The notes under the pieces are model-generated. The model saw only the letters and a program-made list of their open reading frames with translations. It had not been told where the DNA came from and ran no database searches. From Datura wrightii (Eukaryota > Streptophyta > Magnoliopsida > Solanales > Solanaceae): DNA of 64,000 bases. Positions 1 to 11,475 of the stretch are shown in pieces; position 1 is the stretch's first letter; every line of letters starts with the position of its first letter. Location of the stretch: NCBI GenBank assembly GCA_035772735.1, contig JASDFA010000010.1, forward strand, positions 179,803,501-179,867,500, written 5' to 3'. Position numbers and translations under genes: made by a program.

Positions 1-636
1 CATGGGCTGATGATCGCTCGTCATGAGGCTTATGTAGTCAAGATTGTGATTGCCCCTGAACAAGTTATCAGAATAGTTCTTACCTTGTCCAATATTATTT
101 ACATGTGTATGATCTGGTTTAGGTAATTTCTCAGCTTGTCCTGTTTGTGAGGATGTTTTCTTGATTTCAAGTGAAGGTACTGATGGTTTAATTTTGGATG
201 CTAATTGGCAAGTGGAATTAGAGGCATAAGCTTGAATGAAAGATCTTGAGTTCTTGCTATTAAAGAGTTTAGCTGAAAGTGCACCTACAAGACCATTTTC
301 TGGCTCCTCTGTTCTGCAGGCTTCTTCAAAGTTAAAAGGTTCAGAATTTTCAAGAATACTACTACCTTGGTGGGAATCAGACGCGGGTAGTTCAAAATTC
401 GTGCGGGCATTAGCCCCTCTTAGCGTGCGAGCGGCTTGATCATAGGCCCTTGCAGCATCCTCAGCAGTGTCAAAAGTCCCAAGCCATAGCCTCACTTTTT
501 GCAAAGAGTCTTTGATCTCTGCAACCCATCTTCCTGATGGCCTTTGGCGAACGCCAACGAATCTTGGATGGCCCCTTGATGATGGTTTTCTCCTTGTTCT
601 AATGCCATCACTTGGCTGAGGTGTTGGTTGCTTCAT
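1..636 (-). CDS. AP2/ERF-domain transcription factor, 5' part (cut by window edge)
   Basis: The minus-strand frame is open from an ATG at 636 to base 1 (212 codons) with no stop, so the gene continues to the left of the window. A basic N-terminus (RTRRKPSSRGHPR, about residues 13-25) leads into one AP2/ERF domain at about residues 26-83. It shows FVGVRQRPSGRWVAEIKD, the WLGTF motif and the AARAYDQAA helix, ending in ARTNFELP. The tail is Ser/Asn-rich and otherwise unrecognised. Such proteins are nuclear and bind GCC-box or DRE-like DNA. A single AP2 domain with no B3 domain places it in the ERF family. The VRQRPSGRWVAEIKD wording resembles RAP2.11-type ERFs as I recall them, but the subgroup is uncertain. 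The start is chosen because the first ATG precedes the domain by 25 residues. No intron is needed in the visible part. Confidence 0.88.
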   Translation of the reverse strand, partial: MKQPTPQPSDGIRTRRKPSSRGHPRFVGVRQRPSGRWVAEIKDSLQKVRLWLGTFDTAEDAARAYDQAARTLRGANARTNFELPASDSHQGSSILENSEPFNFEEACRTEEPENGLVGALSAKLFNSKNSRSFIQAYASNSTCQLASKIKPSVPSLEIKKTSSQTGQAEKLPKPDHTHVNNIGQGKNYSDNLFRGNHNLDYISLMTSDHQPM

Positions 637-784
637 TCTTGAAATTTGTTTGTGGAAATTGGAATCAATATTTCATAGTAGGTGGCTGTCTCTAAGCTTG
701 GTGTCTTCAACTGCAGAAGGTATAAAATGGTAAGGTATCTGCAACTTGTCACAAATGGACTAGAGGAAAAATGCAAAAGAAAAC

Positions 785-791
785 TTATATA
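785..791 (-). promoter_or_regulatory. possible TATA box of the ERF gene
   Basis: TATATAA on the minus strand, about 150 bp upstream of the ERF start codon. That would give a 5' UTR of roughly 120 nt. A second TATA-like site lies near 990. The choice is inference from motif and spacing only. Confidence 0.3.
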
Positions 792-1659
792 AATGCAGAA
801 TGAAAACTTCATTGGTGCAGGCGTTGTTGGTTGTATCGACTGTAAATCATAAAATATGAACAAATTATGGCAAGACATCAACTATTGTATATAGTTGTAC
901 TATGTGCTAATGCAGAAGCCTCCAAATGTAGAAGTTGTTTTCAGAATGATGTGATTAATATTAATTTGGATGGATCCATTCTGTTGCCCCTTATATACAT
1001 TCAATGCAACAATTGGTAAGTCACTAGGAAACACCAATTTTTTTAAATACAATTTCTTGTGCACTCAAAGACCAGATCAATTCTAACTTAAAGTTAGCAG
1101 TCTGAATCAGTATTTACTCCATAGAATGGAATAACAAGGTAAAATATCAGTAGAGCACGTTAAGGTTCTGCGATAAATTAAATATCAAAGATTCGACCAG
1201 AAGACTTGAACGAAAAGTGTCATGTGATACCGCTTTTAATTGAGTATGTTTATGTACAAGTTACATAGTGACCACATAAATCCAACTTACATATATGCAG
1301 AATTGATGTTTTGTTTGAGTAACATTGTAGGGGGGTCGATGAAATTAAGGTGAAACCGACAAGACACAAAGAGTTATTGCAGTATACTCCATTAATAAGG
1401 GGTTTCAAAATTCAAAGTCGATTGCCACTTCCGAAAGAAAAGGCACATAAGCCTCAACAAGCTCAGCCGCTGAGGTCTCTTGTCTTTACCTGCTCCTAAG
1501 ACTCTTTTCTTTGCAGAAAAATACAGACATCTATGTTCCTCTGGAAGCCTAACACTAGGACTATAGGACAGAAGGTTTGTCTCAGGGGAGGGTAAATGAA
1601 AGTAACATTGGACATCCTATCTAGTAAATATACAATTGAAAATATAATTAATAAATTAA

Positions 1660-1860
1660 TATTCAGGATGAGGCACGGATATCTCGATTTCTCTCGACGA
1701 GATTCAAGTTCATTGCGGTATAATTTTCACCGCTTCAGCAGTAATACTCTTGACTTATCCCGTCCAGGATAGGGTACAACAGCAGAACGTTGAATGCCTC
1801 AAACAACTCCGGATTAGTTGAAGAGTCCAAAGCTCCACCAAATAAACACCTTCCTTCAAT
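1660..1860 (-). other. less AT-rich island with an open minus-strand frame, unknown
   Basis: This stretch is clearly less AT-rich than its surroundings. On the minus strand it has an open frame of about 40 codons (about 1850 to 1730) containing GGALDSSTNPELFEAFNV and ending at a TGA. The plus strand is also open over most of it. I do not recognise a family. It may be a dispersed repeat, a pseudogene scrap or a non-coding exon near the ERF gene. The neighbouring stretch 1380-1620 has similar composition and also no recognisable product. Confidence 0.3.
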
Positions 1861-3360
1861 ATAAAATTATTGTATAATGAATTAGTTTGAGACATTAAAA
1901 TATTATTCTTTGTCTCAACTCTCTTTTTCATTAGGTTAACTCAGCACTTTCACCACTTTCTTGTCAACTTATGACCATTAAAATAACACACTTTAATATT
2001 ATAATTATAATTTTAAAATAAACATACTTCAACATAAAGTGATAGCTTATTATAATTAGATAAATTCTATTAATAATGTAAAAAAGTCAATTACCAATTT
2101 ACCATTACAGGTAACATGTAAATACTATAGGGGTTTTGATCTTTTATGCTGTTCAAAAGGGAATTTCGGTAAGTTTTAATATATATAGCTAATAATACGG
2201 AGCTTAGGAAAGAAAGTAAAATTTATGGTCTTAAGTATATCATAAATTGTTATAACCATTCGACTTTTAAAACTTATAGTGTTAAACATGTCGTTAAAAA
2301 TAAAAAAGAATTAAGATCAAATTATTTTTAAATAAAAACACGTCATTCTCTTAAAAAACAAATCAGTCAATTGGAGTCGTGCGGGCCTGAAAAGCACAAA
2401 ATCCAATTTTTTATTTTCTCATCTTATTTGAGTTATTTCCAAAAGATTTATGGAAAAAAAAAAAGAAAAAGAAAAGGTTATTTAATTTCTTGAATCCAAA
2501 ATGCTTTAACATAACTCGACTACAGCACCAGCATCAAAGTCCAAAATTGAATTTAACTTCCTTTTATTGTACTGCTTGAAATACCTAACCTTTTGACTCT
2601 TTATAATTTGGGGGAGATAAATGGGGATCTTGTACAAAGAAATTGCATTTAATAAAATATTTATATTACAATTTTTTTTATAGAAAAAAGTGCTCAGCTT
2701 CCCTTTCTTTTAGCTATTTTTTTTTTAAATTTTATTTTATTATTATGATTATTATTATTAAATGAGGACATAGAAATATGGGGCTCATTGACTTTCTTTA
2801 AGTTAGCACTTAGCAGTATCCCATGGACCTCACTGCTAATTGAAAAATTATCAGATAATTAATTAAGGTTGATATTGTTAGTAATTTTTAGTAATATCTT
2901 GACCAAAATATTCTTCTCTTTGTAATGATTTTTTTTGACTGTAAAAAGAAAGCGTATATAATAAATAAATAAAAAAGAGATGAATTCCATTAAATAAATG
3001 CACTAATCTTGAGTTCCACTAGTAATTGATTAATTTGTATAGTAAGCAAGAATAAATTAGTGATTTCTGCTTTGGCAATATAGTCTTAATTCTGTTTCAT
3101 TTTCTTCTTGTTAATGAATAAGAACAAAAGAAAATTACTCCCTCCCTCCCATATTAAACTTTTTCTCGCTACTAAAAAATTACTATTTTTCGATTGAAAT
3201 TTCTCATTGAAAAATATTAAGTGGCTATTTTCGTTGGTATTTTGATTGAATCAGTGAAAAAATAAAAATTAATAATGATTTCACATAGAAAAAACACGAA
3301 GCTTCCCACTATTTCAGCGACAAACTATTTTCCGCCATGCGTTTTTTCAGTAAACTAGTT
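1861..3360. other. AT-rich intergenic DNA
   Basis: AT-rich sequence with homopolymer runs. I see no gene, RNA or complete transposon in it. The text around 3140 begins with a CTCCCTCCC run that resembles a MITE end, but no matching right end was found. Confidence 0.5.
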
Positions 3361-3361
3361 C

Positions 3362-3520
3362 GGTAAAACAAATTTAAAAAATCATGTTTTATAACACAAA
3401 ATTTTCATTGATTTGTGATGAAAAAAATCTCTACTTCTAGTAAAACGAATGAAAAAATCATGTTTTGTAACACAAATTTTTTATTGATTTGTAATGAAAA
3501 AAAATCTCTATTTCTACTAA
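3362..3520. repeat. imperfect tandem duplication, period about 76 bp
   Basis: Two adjacent copies share the same order of words: GTAAAACRAAT, ATCATGTTTT, AACACAAA, ATTGATTTGTRATG and ATCTCTAYTTCTA. The ATCATG anchor falls at 3381 and 3457. The copies differ by point changes and A-run length. Confidence 0.7.
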
Positions 3521-3677
3521 TGTCTACTTTGTTTTTTACACATCTCTTAAAAAATTATAAATAAAAAAAATATATTTACTAATTTTATTTTAACTCCTTT
3601 TAACACACTTTATTTATATATTTTATTCATCAATAATTTCGAACCATGCTACTGTCAAAAGGTTACATTTTTATTTA

Positions 3678-3680
<3 letters not shown>

Positions 3681-3748
<68 letters not shown>
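3681..3748. repeat. (AT)n microsatellite
   Basis: An uninterrupted AT dinucleotide run of about 68 bp in intergenic DNA. Confidence 0.95.
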
Positions 3749-3752
<4 letters not shown>

Positions 3753-4329
3753 GCTCATAATAAGTACGTATATTGCATTGCATGCGTGCTTGCGTGGACG
3801 GATATAATGTTACAATCGTGTATTTATCTGAATTCAATAACTTTATCGTTAATTACCTATATATATTTTAAAATTTACTAAATAAGTGTAAATAATATAT
3901 TTTAAATAGGTTAAGCTATTCAAATTCGAACCCATAAAGCTCAAATCCTAAATCCACCGCTTAAATCCTTCTTCTAATTTTATTTTCCTTAAAAGACTTA
4001 ACAATTTACTCTTTTTTCAATTAGTATCTACCTTACTTTTCTTCACTTTCCTCTATTTCATTTTAGTTGTCACTTGTTAGGATAAGATTTTACATAATTT
4101 TTTTAAAAATAGTTAATTAAGAATATAATTTGATTAATATATTCTTTATTAATTTTTTTAATATTTATTGATTTACGTGCATCTTAATTCTAAAATAATT
4201 AATGCTAAGCATAAAGTTGGACAATTAATTCTCTTTTAATTTTTTAAATTGACAAGTATTTTCGATAACTATTTTTAATATACATAAATTTTTAGTTTGT
4301 CTAAAAAAGATTAAAATTCAAATATTATA

Positions 4330-4566
4330 CTTTCTCCATTACTTTTAGTTGTCCACTATATTAAAAATATATGTCCATTTTTACTTGGCCAATTTAAAAA
4401 AATCAAAAGATAATTTATTACTTGGTTCCTAACCTTTATTATTAACTATAGTTATTTCTCAAAATATTGAATTTATTATATTCAAAGGATAAAATAATAA
4501 AATTATCATTCTCCTTAAGGGGTATGTCAAGTCAAATACTGAACACGTAAAAATAAATAGAGAAAG
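4330..4566. mobile_element. Stowaway-like MITE
   Basis: About 237 bp bounded by TA on both sides (4328-4329 and 4567-4568). Imperfect terminal inverted repeats begin CTTTCTCCATT at the left and end AATAGAGAAAG at the right. A TA target duplication, terminal Y-rich inverted repeats and an AT-rich interior fit Stowaway (Tc1/mariner-derived) elements. There is no coding capacity. Confidence 0.6.
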
Positions 4567-4960
4567 TACATTAATATGTCTAAAACCATAAAATTTATAA
4601 TTATTTAAATATATTATACTTATCTTTAAAATTCAAAATTATTTCGACACATTATACTTAAATTGAAAAATCTTTGCTTGTATACTTAAATTTTGTACTC
4701 ATGCAGTCACATAAATTGGCAAGAAGAAATTATTTTCTATTGAATTTTTCTCCAAAAGGCAACAAACATTATGTTTCGTGTCAATGCTAATTAGTATATA
4801 ATCCCATTCATTTTTTTTAATTGCTAGGATAAAATTTATACACACATTAAAAATAATTTAATAGAAATTATAATTTAACTAATATAACCTTATTAATTAA
4901 TATGTATTTTTTGAAAATATAAAATAATTATTTTTTTCATACTCTAAAGTGATTTAAGTA

Positions 4961-5222
4961 CTCCTTCTGTTCCATTGTAATTGCTAGAATAAGATTTGCA
5001 CATCCATTAGAAAAAAATTAATAGGAATGGTAATTTCTAATGTAACCCTACTGATTTTTTGGAAACATACAATAATAATTCTTTTCACATTTTAGAATGA
5101 CTTTAAGTAGTAAGGGCAGAATTGGAAAAACATGTTCAATTATCTCTTGAATTTTGAAATTTGCAAGTATTTTAAAATAACTATTTTTAGTATACCTAAA
5201 GATTATAATGAAATGGAAAAAG
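4961..5222. mobile_element. Stowaway-like MITE
   Basis: About 262 bp. It starts CTCCTTCTGTTCCATTG after a TA at 4959-4960 and ends AAATGGAAAAAG before a TA at 5223-5224. The inside repeats words also found around 4070-4130 and 4820-4880 (GCTAGGATAARATTT, TAATTTAACTAATAT). Those stretches are probably decayed relatives whose ends I could not fix. Confidence 0.55.
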
Positions 5223-5547
5223 TACTCATTAAAGGTAAAGTTAAAAAATATGATTAATTATTTTTTAAAATTTAAAATTAATAAGTATTGCGAAATAATT
5301 ATTTTTAATATATTAAAAAAAAAAAGGAAACATAAAGAGTATTATATAGGCCAGTTTCTTATTTCAATTAAATTATTATTAAAATAAATAATAGAAGGTT
5401 TGACTAAGGGGAAAACTTTAATGGCCACTCTAACGTGAACGCAAAGCAAGTTTTTATTGGAGGAAAATAATGTCGACAACCCCTTGCCTCCCTCTCCGTA
5501 TTATTTGGACCTCCATTTCTTCTTCTCTCTCTCCACAAATACTACCA

Positions 5548-5629
5548 AATACATAAGTGTATTTATTACTTTCTCCCTATACTAGCAATTAAAATAAAAC
5601 GGAGGAAGTACATAGGTGTATTTATTAAT
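5548..5629. repeat. 40-bp MITE remnant between 19-bp direct repeats
   Basis: Two near-identical 19-bp words, TACATAAGTGTATTTATTA and TACATAGGTGTATTTATTA, flank about 40 bp. That 40 bp begins CTTTCTCCCTA and ends AACGGAGGAAG, the two opposite ends of a Stowaway-type element with almost no interior. It looks like an internally deleted MITE in duplicated flanking DNA. Confidence 0.45.
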
Positions 5630-5838
5630 ACAAAATATAAAAGTTTGATTTTAATGAAGCTTCATTAGTTACAGGTGATCCATTCTGAAGTCTCATGGAA
5701 GCAAAAGCTAGCAATATTGCTCCAATCCCATGTCTGTGCATTGCTTCTTTCCCTCTAAAATTCCCCTCATACTAATACAGCAACAACAACTATATACTTT
5801 TCTGATCTCCATGCCCACTCTTCCCCAATATTATTATT

Positions 5839-6162
5839 ATGGCAGCTGTAGTAATTTTCAAAAATGTTACTACGACTACTAGGAAGTATCAATTGGGTCT
5901 CATTCTTTTGCTAGCTCTCGTCGTCTTAATATCCCTTATTCATGGATATTGCAATTTCTTCTCCGGTAGCAGTAGCAGCAGCAGCAACAACAACTTTCGA
6001 TCGTCCTCGGATCACAGCAGGAGAGAATTGATAGCTACTAAATTTGATTTCAAGCCATTTATGCACCGGAAACACCTGCTGTCTCCGCCGCCTCAGATTG
6101 ACCCGATTTATGGTGTTGAGAAACGCCTCGTTCCTACCGGCCCAAATCCGCTTCATCATTGA
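5839..6162 (+). CDS. CLE-family signalling peptide precursor
   Basis: A single-exon precursor of 107 aa. Residues about 18-38 form a hydrophobic signal segment rich in Leu, Val and Ile (LGLILLLALVVLISLIHGY). A Ser/Asn-rich variable region follows. The C-terminal CLE box is RLVPTGPNPLHH at residues 96-107, preceded by the conserved DPIYGVEK. In the CLE family the 12-13-residue box is cut out, hydroxylated on Pro and sometimes arabinosylated. It is then secreted and read by CLV1/BAM-type receptor kinases to control meristem or vascular cell fate. The box is closest to the CLE9-CLE13 group, where RLVPSGPNPLHH/N is usual; here the sixth residue is Thr instead of Ser. Length and a box ending at the stop codon are typical. 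A TATATA near 5792 could be the TATA box. Confidence 0.93.
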   Translation: MAAVVIFKNVTTTTRKYQLGLILLLALVVLISLIHGYCNFFSGSSSSSSNNNFRSSSDHSRRELIATKFDFKPFMHRKHLLSPPPQIDPIYGVEKRLVPTGPNPLHH

Positions 6163-7681
6163 GGTTCTTAACTAGCTACCTCCTGCATTTAATATAATTA
6201 ATTTATTCCCGTCGTCGTCGTCATCATATATATAATTGTTATTATTAAAATTTGTAATCTGTTGTTAATTATCAAGGACGACGCATGCATATTTTTGTAT
6301 CATATGAGAAAAGCTCAAAAATATTCATAATCAGATGATCATCAACTATTTTTTTTTTTAAATAATCTTCTAAGTTATTTGATTTATTTGATCTTCAGAC
6401 TTTCATGTAGAATATGGGAGGCTAATCTAGTTAGCTAGGTGTTTTGCATCTTCCATAAGCTCTGAAATTGCTAGCGCTAATCATGCATTTTTATTTATTA
6501 TATTAATTGGGGAATATCATGAAGTTAAAATATATATGATTAATAAAAACTTGGATCATGGAAAATCATGGAAAGGGTGATGAATATAATTATACTAATG
6601 TCATTGGGATGCATCAGATTCAGCAGAAATATTAGTCTAGTTGTGACGGCACGGCAAGTAAGGCTTTTTTTATTTTGGGGGGTTGGGGTTGGGGGTGGGG
6701 GGTATAGGATGAAGAAGAGATTAGAAATGATGCGACTACAAATTGGTACATTAATGTGTTGTCATTATATTATTATTTGTGGGGAGTTTGGTGGTTATGA
6801 TGGGAACCTTGAAATTACTAATACAGATATATAACCAAAGACATGCTTAGAAAGTGTGGTTGACTTTGTGGCACACTTATTTTATTACTTCATTTGTCTT
6901 TTTTTTTTTAAATAAAAAAAAATTGATTTTGTAAATGACCATAATACATAAATAAATATTTTAATTTGATTTTTATTGACAGTTGAATTTCCTAGTTTTC
7001 ATTGTAACCGTTTAGACATTTTAATTTGATATAAATACATTTTGCAAGTATCTACCTTAACTTTAAAAATGATAGTCTACACACTTTTAACGAGAGTGCA
7101 TTCTCAAAATTAAAATATTTAAATATGTATTTTCGTTTGTGTATATTATGCTTTTGTAAATTGATAATGTTAGGCTCCTCCCGTTCCTTTTGGGTTAGTT
7201 TATGATGAGATCATGCATAGTATTTGATTGTGAATACACACCAAATGATCCATGAAACATGCACCTGGTCTCAAGATCATACGCTCTCCTTTGATTGACT
7301 ATTTATTTAACTTTTTTGGTTTAGTTTGTATGTAAAGTTACATACTTGTCTTTTTGTCACAATTCAATTCAAACACCATTTATCAATGCTTTAATTATAC
7401 CCTTCTTCAAAATATTTGAAGATCGATAGTGTATTTGGTAAATTTCCTTAGTATTGTTATATGTTTTTTTCCTAAATTCCTTTTCACTCCCAACAAAACA
7501 CCCGAAACATTTTTCAGAATTAGTTCAATCATTACCAAACACACCCTAATATATATCCAAATCATGTAGTGGTTGTATAAAGATGAATAATGTATGTGGA
7601 TGTTTTCTTGTGGGTGTGTTGAGTGGTTAATGGGTAAGTGGGCTAAAACTGTGACTTTCTTCTAACTTAAAAATTGTGGGC

Positions 7682-7708
<27 letters not shown>
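7682..7708. repeat. (TA)n microsatellite
   Basis: A run of TA dinucleotides of about 27 bp. Confidence 0.9.
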
Positions 7709-7713
<5 letters not shown>

Positions 7714-9950
7714 TCATGTTTTCAACATTCAACATGGTGGTTGTGAAAATGTTTCTTTGACTTTGGAAATTGGAAATGACATTTTTACACTAGGAGCCAA
7801 TATTCATGATATATACTCATTGACTAATTCTGTCTCAACCATTAAATTTGTACCTCAATATTCATGAAGGTCCACTCAGGTGTACTATTCCCCTGTTTAA
7901 ATTGAAATCATTCTTTATATTTAAAAAATAAATGAAAGGGTCCATAGAGAAGATCCTATTTTGAGGAAGATCTTATCCAACAATAGTATTATGTTATGGG
8001 TCCAACATTTATTTGATTTTTCAACTATAATACAAATTATTATTGAGAGCCAATTATAGCCCTTTGATGCTAATGATTTTCACCTTTCTTTATAATGTAT
8101 TCAATATTATTTTACTTGATATAAAATTTAAATAAAAAAAGAAAATTTTTGAAAGTTGTGAAACAATTAAACCAGACGCTACTAGATTCAAAGTAATATT
8201 CATTAAAAACAAAAGAAGAGTAAATGTTACTCTTTTCTTAATAGGAGAAGGCCCGTTTACATAAAGAGAAAAAGAGAAAAATACACAAAATAGACCATAA
8301 AACTAAACGAATTACATCAAAATGGATCTTTCCATACTAATTTCCTAAATTCCCAATCGGCTCAAAGTAATTGCAATCGTGCCCTACTATGAGTTTGAAG
8401 GACTTTCGCGGATAAGATATCATAACAATATATGAATATGCTGTCATTGTATCATGAAGTATACCATGATAGTATATTGATATAATGTAATGGTATCATG
8501 CATGATTAAGGAGTATATCGTTGAAGGACTGCTCATTCCTCAGTGATACTATCATAGTATATGAATATATTTTGAAGGTATCATGAATGATTGGGGAGTC
8601 ATGCGTGCTTTATGTCTGAAAAATCTGTGAATTCCTCCTAACGATATTAAAACTTTTCAAAGTCTGCTCATGAGATCCAAATTAAAAGAGATAATTCAAC
8701 AAGTATGATATATTTTTGAACGATTGCTCATCCTCACCATGACACTATATGGATATATTATGACGATATTATGAAAAATTATGCAATAAGGTATTTTATG
8801 TAATTAATTAAGAGGTATGAAAGTAAAGAAATAAGCTCTAAATAATTTGCTCAAATGGAACAACTATGTAATTTTTCCAAAAGAAAAAGATACAGAAAAA
8901 CGAAAAGAAAAAAAAAAAAAAGGAACAATGACGAAGAAGTCATAATTAAAGTTGAACTTATGGGTAGTGTTGTAACTGGGCTCTACAAACCGTGAGGGGA
9001 AATGATGATCCATATTTGAGCCATCAGACATTTGTTGGAGTGGAAACCGCTGGGCCCTTATCCATTCCACTACAGTTTACAAGAGCAACCATTTCTAATT
9101 TATAAGCCCCACGCATACAATTGCCCGTCTTGTGCTTTTCAGAGTGTTTTCAATTTATATTCTTTAAATAAGTTTGATTTTTAATATTTATCTTTTAGCG
9201 ATTAAATTTATATCTAACAGGACATAAAGTTTTTTAGAAATTGAAGTCATATTTAAGCATAACTTGTGAAATATTATGATACAAAAGTATAAATTTATGA
9301 TCCGCGAAAAAATTATTTGCTATCAGGGGCATAAATTAAAGAACATCACAAAATAGGAATGAAAGTGCAAATGCCCCTCACCCACCCTGGTGCATTTATG
9401 CATAAAAACAGTAATATACCTAGCGTAATCACACAAAGTGAGGTCCCTGGAGGAAAAAAAGAGTACACAAACCTTTTCAGGAGTGAGTTATCAAAATGAT
9501 ATTGGAGGCAGATGGTCTTACTTTTGATGCCGTCTGCCCCTTGGGAAAAACCTCAAGATTACCGAACCTTTTGACTTTTGACCTTGAAGATTTGCATATG
9601 GACAAGAGGGGGTCAAAAGTTAACGACCGTATTTAAAGTTGTACAAATATATCCCTTGAAATTATCCCTAATGAGTATATTAAACTCGAGTCTATTGTTT
9701 GCTCATAAATTGTTCAACCTTACATATAAAACATTAAACTGTCATTTAACATTGAAACAACTTCTAAAAATCAGAATGTGATTTAATGATTTTTCATAAT
9801 ATTTTAAATTTATTCAAATAATATCTAAAACTCGTGATCTAAAAGGTCCAGAAATTGCAAGAGAAACAAAAAATTGTATCGTTTACTAAATAATTATCTC
9901 AAAATGGGACAACCAGTGAAAATTTGTGCATCGTCCACGCGTCCCGCATT

Positions 9951-10100
9951 AGGCCCATTACCCATATGATTTGACCCAGCTCTTCGAGTCAATGGGGAAT
10001 GGGCAGGCTAACCCAAACTCCTTATGGGCCCTGATCGATTATCTGAGGGAGCCCAATTTCCCCATCATCTTCGTGCCCCAACTTGGCATTACAAGCCCAT
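9951..10100. promoter_or_regulatory. cluster of site II-like (TGGGCC/GGCCCA) words without a gene
   Basis: Within 150 bp there are AGGCCCATTA (9951), TGGGCAGG, TATGGGCCCT (about 10023), GAGCCCAATT (about 10048) and AAGCCCATG (about 10092). A CT-rich stretch follows at about 10106. Site II clusters (TGGGCY) mark promoters of ribosomal-protein and other growth-related plant genes. No coding exon follows on either strand, so this may be a relic promoter or chance. Confidence 0.25.
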
Positions 10101-10373
10101 GTTGTTCTCTCTCTCTCTAGTTCCAACGAGGAACACCCTTTATAACAGGTTAATTGATATTTTCCCATCTCAAATTATATGTCAGTGTATTTTAAAAATA
10201 ATTATGTTAGATTATTTATTATTTTAAAAGTTTAAAATAACATTATATTCTTTTCTCATTTTAATATTAGAAATAATTATGCTTGAAGACTATAAATATC
10301 TTAATTATAAAGAGATGACATATAAATAAAATAAATATTTAATAAACAAAGATTATATCTTAAAACATAAATA

Positions 10374-10560
10374 AGGATGTGTCTGGTAGGAAGGAAAATG
10401 TTTTCACCCGAAAATATTTTCAAGACAACTTTCTAGGAAATAAGTGGTTTCTTACTTATTTTTTTGTATTTGATATTCAAGTAAAAAACTATGAGGATGA
10501 ATATGGAGGTGGGGTAGGGGTAATGGGGGCTGTGGGGTTTGGGGGGAGGATATACAATCT
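10374..10560. mobile_element. fragment of TGTGTTTGGT-type MITE
   Basis: Starts GGATGTGTCTGGTAGGAAGG, followed by AAAATGTTTTCACCCGAAAATATTTTC-like text and a G-rich stretch (GGTGGGGTAGGGGTAATGGG). This wording is common to a widespread plant MITE type, probably hAT-like. A related piece in the opposite orientation ends near 33856. I could not find the matching right end here. Confidence 0.35.
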
Positions 10561-11345
10561 AATATATAAATATAAACATTAACAATATCGTTTTGATTAT
10601 TCAGACATTAATTATTATTGACTAAAATAATCATTCTTATTGAAGTAACAGTTGGTTATAAGCACCAATAAATTATTTGTGAAATAGTGAATTATTGTAA
10701 AGTTAAGAAAATAAAGATAATAAATCTAAACAAAATATGTAAAGAAAGATAAGAAAAGAGAGTGTATAAATTTTTTATTCCTTTCAATTAATTTGAAGTG
10801 TCTTCAAGTCTGTATAAAGTGAATTCTTATAACTTTATTTATAGCGTTATATAAAAACAAATTCAAAGATAGTCATGAATATGAAAGATTAACCGTGAAG
10901 GTTACGGGGGAAGATCAAGAGAAATATTATGAAGGTGCGGAGTTAATAACATAATAGCGAGGAGTAGTGAAAATTCTATTTCTAGAGTGTTGGACATCCA
11001 CAATTATTAGTTTCATAACATGAAGAACTGATTTAAATTATGTAAAATATTCAGACCGAAGACTAAATTAACTGAAATGTGAATTCTTTTTGTCCGTTTA
11101 TGTAAGAAGTATGTTATATTTTAACTATTTTTATGATTATATTATAATTAATTATGAAATAATTGTAAGAGCTTAATATTAATAAATAATAAATATTCAC
11201 AAGTAAAAAAAATTAAAAGTCCGAAATTAAATTAATTAAAAGTTAAACATATTAGTCAAAATACTACAAAAACTAAATTTAATGAAATTTCAAATTTCTA
11301 CAATAAAAACAGAAATAATTCCTATATAATAAAATATAGAAAATA

Positions 11346-11475
11346 TTTTTTTTTTTAAATTAAAAAGGTATTTTGAAATACCTCATTTATTCTCAAACTT
11401 CTTCTTCGTACCAGTCTCGAACTCTCGACCAAGTTGGTCAGGAGGGAACTCGCCAATCACTGTGACCAAAGAGAC
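11346..11475 (-). mobile_element. probable tRNA-derived SINE
   Basis: Read on the minus strand, the 5' part has pol III promoter-like boxes: TTTGGTCACAGTGATTGGCG as an A-box-like region and GAGAGTTCGAGACTGG as a B-box-like region (B consensus GGTTCGANNCC). About 90 bp further on it ends in an A-tail, the T run at 11346-11356 on the plus strand. Size and layout fit a short plant SINE. Family assignment would need a repeat library. Confidence 0.5.

Larger units (their letters stand above)
6163..11340. other. gene-free AT-rich DNA
   Basis: No convincing gene. Frames here are short, without domains, and rich in Ile/Tyr/Lys from AT runs. Contents include a (TA)n run at 7682-7708, degenerate repeats of GTATCATGAATGATT-like words between about 8400 and 8600, and a cluster of GGCCCA/TGGGCC words at about 9950-10100. 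A fragment of a TGTGTTTGGT-type MITE starts at about 10374. Confidence 0.5.

Noticed and set aside
3681..3748. CRISPR-like regular repeats
   Set aside because: Simple AT dinucleotide DNA in a plant nuclear genome, with no spacers. No CRISPR array is present anywhere in the window.
5926..6159. Minus-strand frame opposite the CLE gene
   Set aside because: It is a shadow of the plus-strand CLE precursor, which has a complete signal segment and CLE box.
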